A stretch of DNA of 64,000 nt from Acinetobacter sp. C26M (GTDB taxonomy: Bacteria > Pseudomonadota > Gammaproteobacteria > Pseudomonadales > Moraxellaceae). Position 1 is the first letter of the stretch. Each line of letters begins with the position of its first letter. A program made the position numbers and the translations under genes. Positions 35,609-44,993 of the stretch are shown here, piece after piece. Under the pieces are notes generated by a model. That model worked only from the letters and a program-made list of their open reading frames with translations, ran no database searches and had not been told where the DNA came from. Location of the stretch: positions 2,914,001 through 2,978,000 of the forward strand of contig NZ_CP098478.1 of the NCBI RefSeq assembly GCF_023702675.1, in the 5' to 3' direction.

Positions 35609-36672
35609 GCTTTTGGTCCACCGTGTGCAGCCCACTCACGGCGTAAGGGATAATTTTTCCGAAGTAGGTCAAATGCTGTTTGCTCTACCTTACCTGCTTG
35701 TACACACGCACGTAGTTGCTGATCATCGGCAGCAATATCATAAATCTGAGTCAGATGTTGTTTAAGCGCAGCTTTTAAATCCTGCTGCTCAAAATATTGT
35801 TCCACCTGAGGCAATTGACTCTCAAAATGCTTTGAGACTTGATAAGAAAATTTATCGCAAAAAGCTTGATAGATCATTTGTGTGCCTCTGGCCTTACCTT
35901 CCAGACTATAGCCCGCAATATGTGGTGTCGCCAATGCCAGTAAATGCAACAATTGCTCAGAAATTTCAGGTTCAAACTCAAATACATCGAGAACGACTTG
36001 ACGCTGCGTCGCGATAATATCTGCCATTAATGCAGCCTGTTCAATGACAGGACCACGCGCACTATTGATTAAAATAGCAGAAGGTTTCATTGCAGCCAAA
36101 GCAGTTGCATCAAATAAATGCTGTGTTGGGAAATCACCTGATAATGTTAAAGGCACATGGATCGAAATTGCATCGGCATGTTTTAACAGCTCGTCAAAAG
36201 AGACATTTTCAATACCGCCTAATTGCACATAAGGATCATAGCCAATGACATTCCAACCAAGCAATTGTGCCATCACGGCTAGACGACTGCCGACATTCCC
36301 CAAACCAATAATGGCTAAAGTGAAGGCTTTATTTTTTTCCAAAAGATTGATATCTAAGTGTAGTAACGCAGTAATCACATATTCAGCAACTGCTTGCGCA
36401 TTACAACCCGCGGCATTACTCCACGCAATCTGTTGTTGCTCTAAGGCTTGAATATCTAGGTGATCGGTTCCGATAGTGGCGCTGCCCACGAATTTGATCG
36501 AGGTCTGGTCAATCAAGGCATGGTTTACTTTGGTCACAGAGCGAACTAAAAGTGCATCGGCATCCTGTACATCAGCATGGGTCAGAGTACGTCCTGCTCG
36601 GTGCTGTATTTCTGCAAATTCCGCAAAGAAATAATCGGTAAATGCCAAATTTTCATCTGCGATAATTTTCAT
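35605..36672 (-). CDS. pdxB: Erythronate-4-phosphate dehydrogenase
   Basis: Second step of DXP-dependent pyridoxal phosphate synthesis: oxidises 4-phosphoerythronate with NAD. 355 residues from ATG 36672 (GAAGGA nine bases upstream). D-2-hydroxyacid dehydrogenase plan: NAD-binding GLGNVGSRLAV, catalytic Arg in NSARGPVIE, Glu in VLDVFEFEPE, His in ATPHIAGYSLEGKARG. The C-terminal ~90 residues form the PdxB-specific dimerisation domain. Overlaps epmA by four bases. Confidence 0.95.
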   Translation of the reverse strand: MKIIADENLAFTDYFFAEFAEIQHRAGRTLTHADVQDADALLVRSVTKVNHALIDQTSIKFVGSATIGTDHLDIQALEQQQIAWSNAAGCNAQAVAEYVITALLHLDINLLEKNKAFTLAIIGLGNVGSRLAVMAQLLGWNVIGYDPYVQLGGIENVSFDELLKHADAISIHVPLTLSGDFPTQHLFDATALAAMKPSAILINSARGPVIEQAALMADIIATQRQVVLDVFEFEPEISEQLLHLLALATPHIAGYSLEGKARGTQMIYQAFCDKFSYQVSKHFESQLPQVEQYFEQQDLKAALKQHLTQIYDIAADDQQLRACVQAGKVEQTAFDLLRKNYPLRREWAAHGGPKA

Positions 36673-36862
36673 GCAGCGCTTTCCTTCAATAATTCTGTGC
36701 TTATTATCCTTAGCACAACACAAATTGACAATTTATAAATGCAAGCTTTGTAGAGATTAATGGCAGAAAGCTGTGGCTTATGCTACACGCATGCGACATA
36801 TTGCCAATTTACTGCAACATCTTTGCTCTTATAATACGCCTTTCTCTCATTCCTCTATCGTA

Positions 36863-37237
36863 ATGACGCAATACTCTCCCTATAAAGGCAAAAGTGGCAT
36901 TAAAAGGATTCTCAATGCCACAGGCTATTCAATCGCAGGATTTAAAGCTGCTTTTAGCCACGAAGCTGCCTTCCGACAAATCCTATTACTGAATGTGATC
37001 TTGATCCCACTCAGTTTTTTTGTACACGTATCAGCCGTTGAGCAAGCACTTATGGTTGCTGTCTGTTTATTGGCGATTATTGTAGAGCTGTTTAATTCCG
37101 CTATTGAAGCTGTAGTTGATCGTGTGTCCTTAGAAAAAAATCCATTGTCTAAGAATGCAAAAGATATGGGTAGTGCTGCGCAATTTGTTTCCTTGGCGAT
37201 TATCTTTTTTACTTGGATGATTATTTTATTTCGATAA
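36863..37237 (+). CDS. dgkA: Diacylglycerol kinase
   Basis: Small trimeric inner-membrane kinase that phosphorylates diacylglycerol to phosphatidate. I place the start at ATG 36863 (124 residues), the usual family length; longer GTG/ATG starts at 36773 and 36791 would add an unusual extension. The Shine-Dalgarno is poor. Three TM helices and the signature ELFNSAIEAVVDRVSLEKNPLSKNAKDMGSAAQ (active-site Glu, Asp, Lys) are intact; FKAAFSHEAAFRQ is the N-terminal amphipathic helix. Confidence 0.93.
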   Translation: MTQYSPYKGKSGIKRILNATGYSIAGFKAAFSHEAAFRQILLLNVILIPLSFFVHVSAVEQALMVAVCLLAIIVELFNSAIEAVVDRVSLEKNPLSKNAKDMGSAAQFVSLAIIFFTWMIILFR

Positions 37238-37317
37238 ATTCCAAGAAATATCCATAAAAAAATCCCTGCATATGCAGTAATCCTGAACAGTTAAGGCTAA
37301 AACTTAAAAAATGTAGT

Positions 37318-37349
37318 AAAAATGAGTGTACATAAATACGCTCATTTTT
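37318..37349. repeat. Hairpin preceding IS4-type remnant
   Basis: AAAAATGAGTGT / ACGCTCATTTTT inverted repeat (one G-T pair) with an eight-base loop, directly before the remnant's ATG. It might be an IS leader hairpin or a terminator. A perfect 12-base palindrome CTGCATATGCAG lies upstream at 37266-37277. Confidence 0.55.
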
Positions 37350-37499
37350 ATGAGTTTATTTCAAAGTTTAGATTTCACGCTTCAACAAACAAACACATCC
37401 CTCTCAAATTTCTCTGAATTTATCAATTTAAACTGGATCGAGCACTCTGTACAACAAACAGGTAAATACGTCGATTTGGAACTACGAATATTCATTTAA
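37350..37499 (+). pseudogene. IS4-family transposase N-terminal remnant
   Basis: A 49-codon ORF starting MSLFQSLDFTLQQTNTSLSN and containing INLNWIEHSVQQTGK. This matches the N-terminal domain of IS4-family transposases, where the continuation should read ASIRRRRLP and so on. Here the reading changes to an unrelated ten residues after TGK and stops at 37499. No DDE catalytic region or matching terminal inverted repeats are seen in the next 350 bases. It is therefore a truncated relic. Its presence marks this intergenic patch as a site of insertion and deletion. Family identification is from remembered similarity. Confidence 0.65.
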
Positions 37500-37692
37500 T
37501 TGGCGTATAAGTTATCTCGCCTGCAAAAAACCACCAGAAATAAACACAAATCAAAAAAATTACTCTCGTGGTACAACTGCCAATATAACTACAAAACCAC
37601 AAGCCACTCTATTAACTTGTGACTTTGCTGTAGATTTCTTATTTTTTAAATAAATTTTAAAAAAGCAATGCTTACTAGTAAGTTAATTTGCA
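37500..37692. other. AT-rich spacer after IS remnant
   Basis: No ORF, RNA or clear repeat recognised. Together with 37238-37349 it makes most of a ~450-base stretch between dgkA and the small membrane peptide gene that holds only the IS relic and hairpins. Confidence 0.5.
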
Positions 37693-37848
37693 TTAAAACA
37701 ATCGAATAAAATAAGTTGTTAATAATATGATGAGCCCAACCCATAAAGGTCGTCTTAATGATTTTGGACCAAAAAGTGCTCCTAGGATAATAATGATAGG
37801 CGCAACAAAAATACTTATAATCTGAATCGTATTCAATTGATCAAACAT
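37693..37848 (-). CDS. Small membrane protein, 51 residues
   Basis: A short ORF preceded by AGGAG at a normal spacing from ATG 37848. It encodes two hydrophobic helices (about TIQIISIFVAPIIIILGALF and LWVGLIILLTTYFIRLF) joined by a basic GPKSLRRP loop. It starts 36 bases after the stop of the orphan membrane protein gene (37885-38391) on the same strand, so the two may be cotranscribed. I do not recognise the family. Possible roles are a toxin-like peptide, an immunity partner or a small regulatory membrane protein; none is shown. Confidence 0.6.
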   Translation of the reverse strand: MFDQLNTIQIISIFVAPIIIILGALFGPKSLRRPLWVGLIILLTTYFIRLF

Positions 37849-37884
37849 ATATTACTCCTATCACTACTCTTGTCATCTTCAAAA

Positions 37885-38391
37885 TTATAGTTGCTTCCCA
37901 CCATGATCAAGCAAAAGCTTTACAAGCTCATCCATTTTACCATCAGCAACAGGAAGGAGATATACTTTTTTATTACCCTCAATTCCTACACAATTAAAAT
38001 ACTCTTTCTTAAAGCCATTCCAGTGTCCAATACTATACTTGTCTAAAACAAAATCAAACTCAACAAACTGAACACTTTTAAACTCAAATATATTAAGCAC
38101 CAGAAATTCATCTTTAAAATAAAAATGAAATACGGAACGACTATAATATTTAAAAATTCTCTTAAATATATACAGCAAACAAATAAAACCAAGAACAACA
38201 GGATAAAGATAGTATAATGAAATATTAAAATTAAAAACAATTACAACCCATCTATCAGAATTAAAAACCGCAGGTATTAGCATCCAAAAACAGGCTAATA
38301 AAAAAACTAAAACAATAAGCTCACTCTTTACATACTTAATAAAAGCAGCATTTATAAAATGATCATATTTCGTTAACTCATAAGACCCCAT
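37885..38391 (-). CDS. Orphan membrane protein, possibly immunity-like
   Basis: Not recognised. 168 residues, Phe- and Tyr-rich and more AT-rich than neighbouring genes. Two TM helices (~25-45 and ~55-77) follow a short cytoplasmic segment. The C-terminal ~85 residues look like a small beta-rich PH-like domain (FHFYFKDEFLVLNIFEFKSVQFVEFDFV). Its ATG overlaps by one base the stop of an open frame coming from upstream (TAATG), which suggests coupling to a now-truncated partner. Small orphan membrane proteins placed after truncated genes are often immunity proteins left from effector modules; that is inference. Confidence 0.55.
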   Translation of the reverse strand: MGSYELTKYDHFINAAFIKYVKSELIVLVFLLACFWMLIPAVFNSDRWVVIVFNFNISLYYLYPVVLGFICLLYIFKRIFKYYSRSVFHFYFKDEFLVLNIFEFKSVQFVEFDFVLDKYSIGHWNGFKKEYFNCVGIEGNKKVYLLPVADGKMDELVKLLLDHGGKQL

Positions 38392-38555
38392 TATTTTTTC
38401 TCCGCTTTTTTCTTTTCCAACTTTTCTCTATTCCTAGACCAATTATTAGCGATATCAGTTAATACTTTAAATGCAAATGATTCCCTACACTCTCTAATCA
38501 ATAAGATCCTCCAACGACTCCAAACACATCTGATTTTGTAATTAATTAAGGTCAA
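38391..38555 (-). pseudogene. Possible 3' fragment of a lost gene
   Basis: The minus-strand frame ending at the TAA of TAATG is open from 38555 and encodes a charged C-terminal piece, CRESFAFKVLTDIANNWS then a Lys/Glu-rich tail (EKLEKKKAEKK). There is no ATG or ribosome site at its start, so it looks like the tail of a truncated gene, possibly the cognate partner of the downstream membrane protein. Support is the overlap and the plausible residue composition only. Confidence 0.3.
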
Positions 38556-38588
38556 CTATATGATCGAATTAATAGTGATCCATGAATT

Positions 38589-38621
38589 AAAAAGGTCACA
38601 AATAAAATTTGCGACCTTTTT
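38589..38621. terminator. Terminator downstream of groL
   Basis: Fifteen-base stem AAAAAGGTCACAAAT / ATTTGCGACCTTTTT (one mismatch or wobble) with a three-base loop and T-runs on both strands; it separates groL from the accessory patch. Confidence 0.88.
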
Positions 38622-38705
38622 GTAACAAACTCAAATGTGAGTAAGTTAAAAATTTATAGCTTAAATCATATTAAATTATAATAATTTAAACTATATATGA
38701 GCAGT

Positions 38706-40358
<1,653 letters not shown>

Positions 40359-40398
40359 TTAAATACTGTATCTGATTAATTTGTGAGTTATGGATCAA

Positions 40399-40689
40399 TT
40401 AGCCTTCAAGTACAGCTAAGATATCTGACTCTTTCATGATCAAGAGTTCTTCACCGCTTACTTTTACTGTTGTACCTGCATAAGTACCGAACAATACTTT
40501 ATCGCCAACTTTAACGTCTAAAGCGCGAACGCCATTGTCAGTGATTTGACCATTACCGACTGCAATTACTTCACCTTGAGATGGTTTTTCAGCAGCAGAA
40601 CCTGGAAGTAAAATACCACCAGCCGTTTTAGTTTCTTCTTCTACGCGACGAATCACAACACGATCATGTAATGGGCGAATGTTGCTCAT
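40399..40689 (-). CDS. groS: Co-chaperonin GroES
   Basis: Hsp10 lid of GroEL, 96 residues from ATG 40689 ([15 protein letters not shown]), the accepted Acinetobacter start; a four-residue longer frame begins at 40701. The mobile loop ([20 protein letters not shown]) and [13 protein letters not shown] are intact. Confidence 0.98.
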   Translation of the reverse strand: MSNIRPLHDRVVIRRVEEETKTAGGILLPGSAAEKPSQGEVIAVGNGQITDNGVRALDVKVGDKVLFGTYAGTTVKVSGEELLIMKESDILAVLEG

Positions 40690-40771
40690 AGTTAACTCCA
40701 TCAGACTTAGTCTTATTGATTAATGTGTATCGCCAATTCATGGCAATACATAAAATTTTGATATGCCACTT

Positions 40772-40799
40772 TTGTGGGGTTAAAAAAAATAGCTTCAAG
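40772..40799 (-). promoter_or_regulatory. Predicted sigma32 heat-shock promoter of groSL
   Basis: On the minus strand CTTGAAG, a 13-base spacer, then CCCCACAA. This fits the sigma32 consensus (CTTGAAA, 11-16 bases, CCCCATNT). It lies ~85-110 bases before the groS ATG. Confidence 0.8.
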
Positions 40800-40827
40800 G
40801 GGAAAATGAAAAAAAATTCTACTTATA

Positions 40828-40845
40828 GATGTTTTTTTAAACATC
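40828..40845. terminator. Hairpin after the metallophosphoesterase gene
   Basis: Stem GATGTTT / AAACATC with a TTTT loop, 20 bases after the metallophosphoesterase stop and upstream of the groSL promoter; weak terminator candidate. Confidence 0.55.
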
Positions 40846-40864
40846 AAAATCTATAGCTGCCGAA

Positions 40865-41632
40865 TTAAACAACAGTTTGTGATTTCACAAATATTTTAAG
40901 CGACTCATCAAACCAATAATGCTCAATCGTTCCATCATTCAAAATCACATTAAAACTATTCGAAAATCCAAAGCGTAATCGGTTTGAAGTTGCTGTACCC
41001 GCATGAATATCCAAGATGGGATGATCAAATCCTAACTCAAAAATTTGATTTAAATCGTGTATAGCCACTTTGTGTAAATGTCCATGCAATAAACCAAACA
41101 AGCCTGTTGCGCCCCATTTTTCCAACGCGATTTTTCCCAAAACTGGACAGTCTTTATCACCATGCTCATTCGGAAAGGTATAAAAGGGTTGATGAAAAAC
41201 CACCAATTTTATTTTGTTGGCTGGCGCAATGTTTAACTTCTCGTAAGTCTCATGAATTTGCTCAAGTGAAATATGACCACGGGTATGGTAACGGCGGCGA
41301 ATACTATTCATCCCAACTATATAAAAATGCTCCGTTTCCAGCGTTGTTTCCAAACGACCAAAGAATGCCTGATAACGAACAAAAGGCGAAAAGAAGCGAT
41401 TCCATACATGGTAAAGCGGAATATCGTGATTACCTGGCACCACCAAATAAGGAAGATTGAGCGTATCTAGAAATTGTCGACATGCATAAAACTGCTTAAG
41501 GCGCGCACGTTGGGTAAGATCACCACTCACAATCACGGCTTCAGGACGATGTTGATGGCAAAACTGCTTGATTGCATCAATGCAGACTTCACGCTCCGTT
41601 CCAAAATGCAGATCAGACAGATGTAACAGCAT
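40865..41632 (-). CDS. Calcineurin-like metallophosphoesterase
   Basis: 255-residue cytoplasmic phosphodiesterase of the CpdA/Icc group. Metal-binding blocks in order: LHLSDLHFG, VIVSGDLTQRAR, VVPGNHDIP, VVFHQPF, and LLHGHLHK. The substrate could be a cyclic nucleotide or a lipid head group; not shown by the sequence. Its start lies 20 bases inside the end of the upstream lipid-kinase gene, so the two form an operon, which hints at phospholipid metabolism. Confidence 0.88.
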   Translation of the reverse strand: MLLHLSDLHFGTEREVCIDAIKQFCHQHRPEAVIVSGDLTQRARLKQFYACRQFLDTLNLPYLVVPGNHDIPLYHVWNRFFSPFVRYQAFFGRLETTLETEHFYIVGMNSIRRRYHTRGHISLEQIHETYEKLNIAPANKIKLVVFHQPFYTFPNEHGDKDCPVLGKIALEKWGATGLFGLLHGHLHKVAIHDLNQIFELGFDHPILDIHAGTATSNRLRFGFSNSFNVILNDGTIEHYWFDESLKIFVKSQTVV

Positions 41633-42551
41633 TCGGAACCATCACTTTTAAGGCTGATTTTTTGACTGAGAATTTTAACGGGGTTTGCATTTCCATAAGT
41701 TCTCCATCCACTGCAACCGTTAACTTTGCCTTTTTACAATCGACCTGTATATGTTCGGCACAAAATGAATACACATCTGAAGCCTGATCAATTTTTCCCT
41801 GAATCAGTTTCCATAACATTTTTAATAAACTGAGACGATCACTTTTAGCCACCACCACACCTGCCAACTTTCCATTGGCAGCACACTCGGCAATTCTTAA
41901 CTTCATATCACTCAGTTGCAGTTGATTATTACCAAAGAAAACCAATGGGGTCGCAACAGGATATCTCTGCCCATCCACAGTGACAGCCAGTTTTAAAGAT
42001 TTATGCTCTCGAAGTAATACATCTAAACCAGAGGTATAGGCATGAAGTGGAAATCGCCCTAGACGCTGATTATATAATTCACGTTTTTTTATAAATAAAG
42101 GATATAAACCTAAACTCGCATTATTCAAATAAATCTGATCATTTATTCCCGCAACATGTACTGATTGTATCGAACCCGTTGCAATCACCTCTGCCGCTTG
42201 CGCAACGTCAATAGGAATATGCAAAGCACGTGCAACATAGTTAAATGTCCCTAATGGTATGATCCCCATCGGAATATCTGTATGCATCAATTGTTTTGCA
42301 ACCGCATTTAAAGTTCCATCTCCTCCCGCTGCAACGACAACACCCTTCTGCTCAGAAGACTGATGTCGAGCCAAGACCGTTGCCATCATGTCATCAAAGT
42401 GAACTTGAGAATTTAACTCAAAAACCTGAATTTCGAACCCATATTGCGTCCAAAAGGTCATGAGACGCTCATATTCGTCATCTTGTTGAGCGGCATGAAA
42501 ACCTGATTTTTGATTATAAATAATAGATAAAGGCTTTACATTTTGAGCCAT
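41613..42551 (-). CDS. Diacylglycerol/lipid kinase family protein (YegS/DgkB-like)
   Basis: 312 residues from ATG 42551; a TTG at 42560 is the longer option. DAGK catalytic domain: IYNQKSGF, VVAAGGDGTLNAVAKQL (nucleotide-binding GGDGT), MGIIPLGTFNYVARAL, LNNASLGLYPLF. The C-terminal beta-sandwich ends VDGELMEMQTPLKF, as in YegS-type kinases. Phosphorylates a lipid such as diacylglycerol, phosphatidylglycerol or a sphingosine-like lipid; the exact substrate is unknown. Operon with the metallophosphoesterase. Confidence 0.88.
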   Translation of the reverse strand: MAQNVKPLSIIYNQKSGFHAAQQDDEYERLMTFWTQYGFEIQVFELNSQVHFDDMMATVLARHQSSEQKGVVVAAGGDGTLNAVAKQLMHTDIPMGIIPLGTFNYVARALHIPIDVAQAAEVIATGSIQSVHVAGINDQIYLNNASLGLYPLFIKKRELYNQRLGRFPLHAYTSGLDVLLREHKSLKLAVTVDGQRYPVATPLVFFGNNQLQLSDMKLRIAECAANGKLAGVVVAKSDRLSLLKMLWKLIQGKIDQASDVYSFCAEHIQVDCKKAKLTVAVDGELMEMQTPLKFSVKKSALKVMVPNAVTSV

Positions 42552-42948
42552 AAATCTCAACCTTAAGACAGATCATTCACATATTTTTGTTTACAAAATC
42601 AACAAATAAAAGCTTGTTTATGTAAATTTTGAATGAGCTTCATTCATATAATCAATAACAATTCTCAAAAAAATAAAAATATCATAAAATATTGTTTTAC
42701 AACGTGATTTATAACAAAAATAATATATATAAATAAACAAAATATTAAAATATAAAATAACAAAGTCAAATAAAAACAATACATTAAACCAAAATATACA
42801 TTTCCACATTCATACCCCTCACTATTCTTTAGTCTTATATTTTTTATGATTTTATGCTTTAATACAGCCACTTTTTTTACTTCCTCTATCTTACTGCCAT
42901 CCAGTTGATAGAACTTGTACGTTGTACACATTTTAAAAAGGCATCACC
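42552..42948. other. AT-rich intergenic region upstream of pckG
   Basis: About 400 bases with very high AT content and no supported gene. It must contain the pckG promoter and the promoter of the divergent lipid-kinase operon. A 13-base palindrome TGTAC-GTT-GTACA lies at 42916-42928, 21 bases before the pckG ATG, and could be an operator. AAAAAGG precedes the ATG as ribosome-binding site. Confidence 0.5.
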
Positions 42949-44778
42949 ATGACCCAAGTGAACGCACCAGAATTCGTTCGTCACCCTAAGCTTATTGCAT
43001 GGGTGGAAGAAATTGCAAAATTGACCAAACCAGCAAAAATCGAATGGTGTGACGGCAGCGAAGAAGAATATCAACGTCTTATGGACTTGATGATCGCTAA
43101 CGGCACCATGCAAAAACTTAACCAAGAAAAACATCCTGGTTCTTATCTTGCAAATTCTGACCCTTCTGACGTTGCTCGTGTTGAAGACCGTACTTATATT
43201 TGCTCGCAAAATGAAGAAGATGCTGGCGCAACAAACAACTGGGTTGCTCCTGCAGAAATGCGCGAAAAATTAAATGGATTATTTGACGGTGCAATGGAAG
43301 GCCGTACCATGTATGTGGTTCCCTTCTCGATGGGTCCTTTAGGAAGCCACATTGCTCACATTGGTATCGAGTTAACAGATTCACCTTACGTTGCAGTCAG
43401 CATGACTAAAATGGCACGTATGGGTAAAGCAGTTTATGACGTATTAGGTACAGATGGTGAGTTTATCCCATGCGTACACACTGTTGCTGCACCATTAAAA
43501 GATGGTCAAAAAGATGTTGCTTGGCCATGTAACAACGAAAAATATATCGTTCACTATCCAGAAACTCGTGAAATCTGGTCTTACGGTTCTGGTTACGGTG
43601 GCAATGCATTATTGGGTAAAAAATGCTTAGCATTACGTATTGCTTCTGCGATGGGTCGTGAGCAAGGCTGGTTAGCTGAACACATGCTGATTTTAGGTGT
43701 GACTAACCCACAAGGTGAAAAACACTACATCGCAGCAGCATTCCCTTCTGCATGTGGTAAAACAAACTTTGCAATGTTAATTCCACCAGCAGGTTACGAA
43801 GGCTGGAAGATTGAAACAGTAGGTGACGATATTGCTTGGATCAAACCAGGTGAAGATGGTCGCTTATATGCAATCAACCCAGAAGCTGGTTTCTTCGGTG
43901 TTGCGCCTGGTACAAATACCAAAACTAACCCGAACTGTATTGCAACCATGCATAAAGATGTGATTTACACCAACGTTGCTGTGACTAAAGATGGCGAAGT
44001 ATGGTGGGAAGGTCTAACTAAAGAAGTTCCAGCTGACTTGATCACTTGGAAAGGCCAACCATACGTTGAAGGCGAAAAAGCAGCACATCCAAACTCACGC
44101 TTTACTGTTTCTGCTGGTCAATGCCCTTCGATTGACGCTGACTGGGAAAATCCAGCAGGCGTACCAATCTCTGCATTCATCTTCGGTGGTCGTCGTGCAG
44201 ATACCGTGCCTTTAGTTTCTGAAGCATTTGACTGGGTTGATGGCGTTTATAAAGCAGCAACGATGGGTTCAGAAACAACTGCGGCAGCGGTTGGTCAACA
44301 AGGTATCGTTCGTCGTGACCCATTCGCAATGCTTCCATTTGCGGGTTACAACATGGCTGACTACTTCGGTCATTGGTTACAACTTGGTCAAGAAGTTGGT
44401 GCAAAAGCTGAAGCTGCTGGTAATAAATTACCAAAAATCTTCAATGTAAACTGGTTCCGTCGTGATGCTGAAGGCAACTTCGTATGGCCTGGTTTCGGTC
44501 AAAACATGCGTGTTCTTGAGTGGATTATTGATCGTTGTGAAGGCCGTGCTGAAGCGACTGAAACACCAATCGGTTATGTTCCAACTTACGAACAGTTGAA
44601 CTGGAATGGTATTGATTTCTCTAAAGAGCAATTCAATACAGTCACAGCACAAGACAAAGATCAATGGATCAAAGAACTTGAAAGCCACACTGAGTTATTC
44701 ACTAAACTTGGTGCTCGCTTACCTCAAGCGCTTAAAGATCGTCAAAATGAATTATTAGCAGCTGTTAAATCTGCTTAA
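42949..44778 (+). CDS. pckG: Phosphoenolpyruvate carboxykinase (GTP)
   Basis: Gluconeogenic enzyme converting oxaloacetate and GTP to phosphoenolpyruvate, CO2 and GDP. 609 residues, typical of the GTP-dependent class. Signatures: [46 protein letters not shown]-loop [28 protein letters not shown], and [12 protein letters not shown]. Codon use is strongly biased, as in a highly expressed gene. Fits a bacterium living on acetate and amino acids. Confidence 0.98.
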   Translation: MTQVNAPEFVRHPKLIAWVEEIAKLTKPAKIEWCDGSEEEYQRLMDLMIANGTMQKLNQEKHPGSYLANSDPSDVARVEDRTYICSQNEEDAGATNNWVAPAEMREKLNGLFDGAMEGRTMYVVPFSMGPLGSHIAHIGIELTDSPYVAVSMTKMARMGKAVYDVLGTDGEFIPCVHTVAAPLKDGQKDVAWPCNNEKYIVHYPETREIWSYGSGYGGNALLGKKCLALRIASAMGREQGWLAEHMLILGVTNPQGEKHYIAAAFPSACGKTNFAMLIPPAGYEGWKIETVGDDIAWIKPGEDGRLYAINPEAGFFGVAPGTNTKTNPNCIATMHKDVIYTNVAVTKDGEVWWEGLTKEVPADLITWKGQPYVEGEKAAHPNSRFTVSAGQCPSIDADWENPAGVPISAFIFGGRRADTVPLVSEAFDWVDGVYKAATMGSETTAAAVGQQGIVRRDPFAMLPFAGYNMADYFGHWLQLGQEVGAKAEAAGNKLPKIFNVNWFRRDAEGNFVWPGFGQNMRVLEWIIDRCEGRAEATETPIGYVPTYEQLNWNGIDFSKEQFNTVTAQDKDQWIKELESHTELFTKLGARLPQALKDRQNELLAAVKSA

Positions 44779-44822
44779 TCCCATTTATTGCCCTCTTGAT
44801 CAAAGAGGGATCTAGGGAAATT

Positions 44823-44850
44823 AAAAAAGGTCACTTCGGTGGCCTTTTTT
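44823..44850 (+). terminator. Terminator after pckG
   Basis: Stem AAAAAAGGTCAC / GTGGCCTTTTTT (one G-T pair) with TTCG tetraloop and T-run. Confidence 0.93.
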
Positions 44851-44993
44851 ATTAGCCAATTTTCGAAAATTCCTATTAACTCATCATCCCACACTAGCTA
44901 TTCCCATTAAGCTTTAGACAAAATAAATTGCAAAATTAACGAATATTAACAATAATTGTAACAATAATATTTCTCATTTACATGGTTGTAGGT

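Noticed and set aside
36773..36862. 30-residue N-terminal extension of DgkA
   Set aside because: The family is ~120 residues and begins near MTQYSPYKG; the extension looks non-coding.
42618..42931. Two overlapping ORFs of 63-88 codons upstream of pckG (minus strand)
   Set aside because: Composed of Phe/Ile/Tyr/Asn codons expected from random AT-rich sequence; no ribosome site and no recognisable domain.
44935..44985. Fur box upstream of the FhuE-like receptor
   Set aside because: Best alignment matches only about 11 of 19 positions in a very AT-rich region; not better than background.
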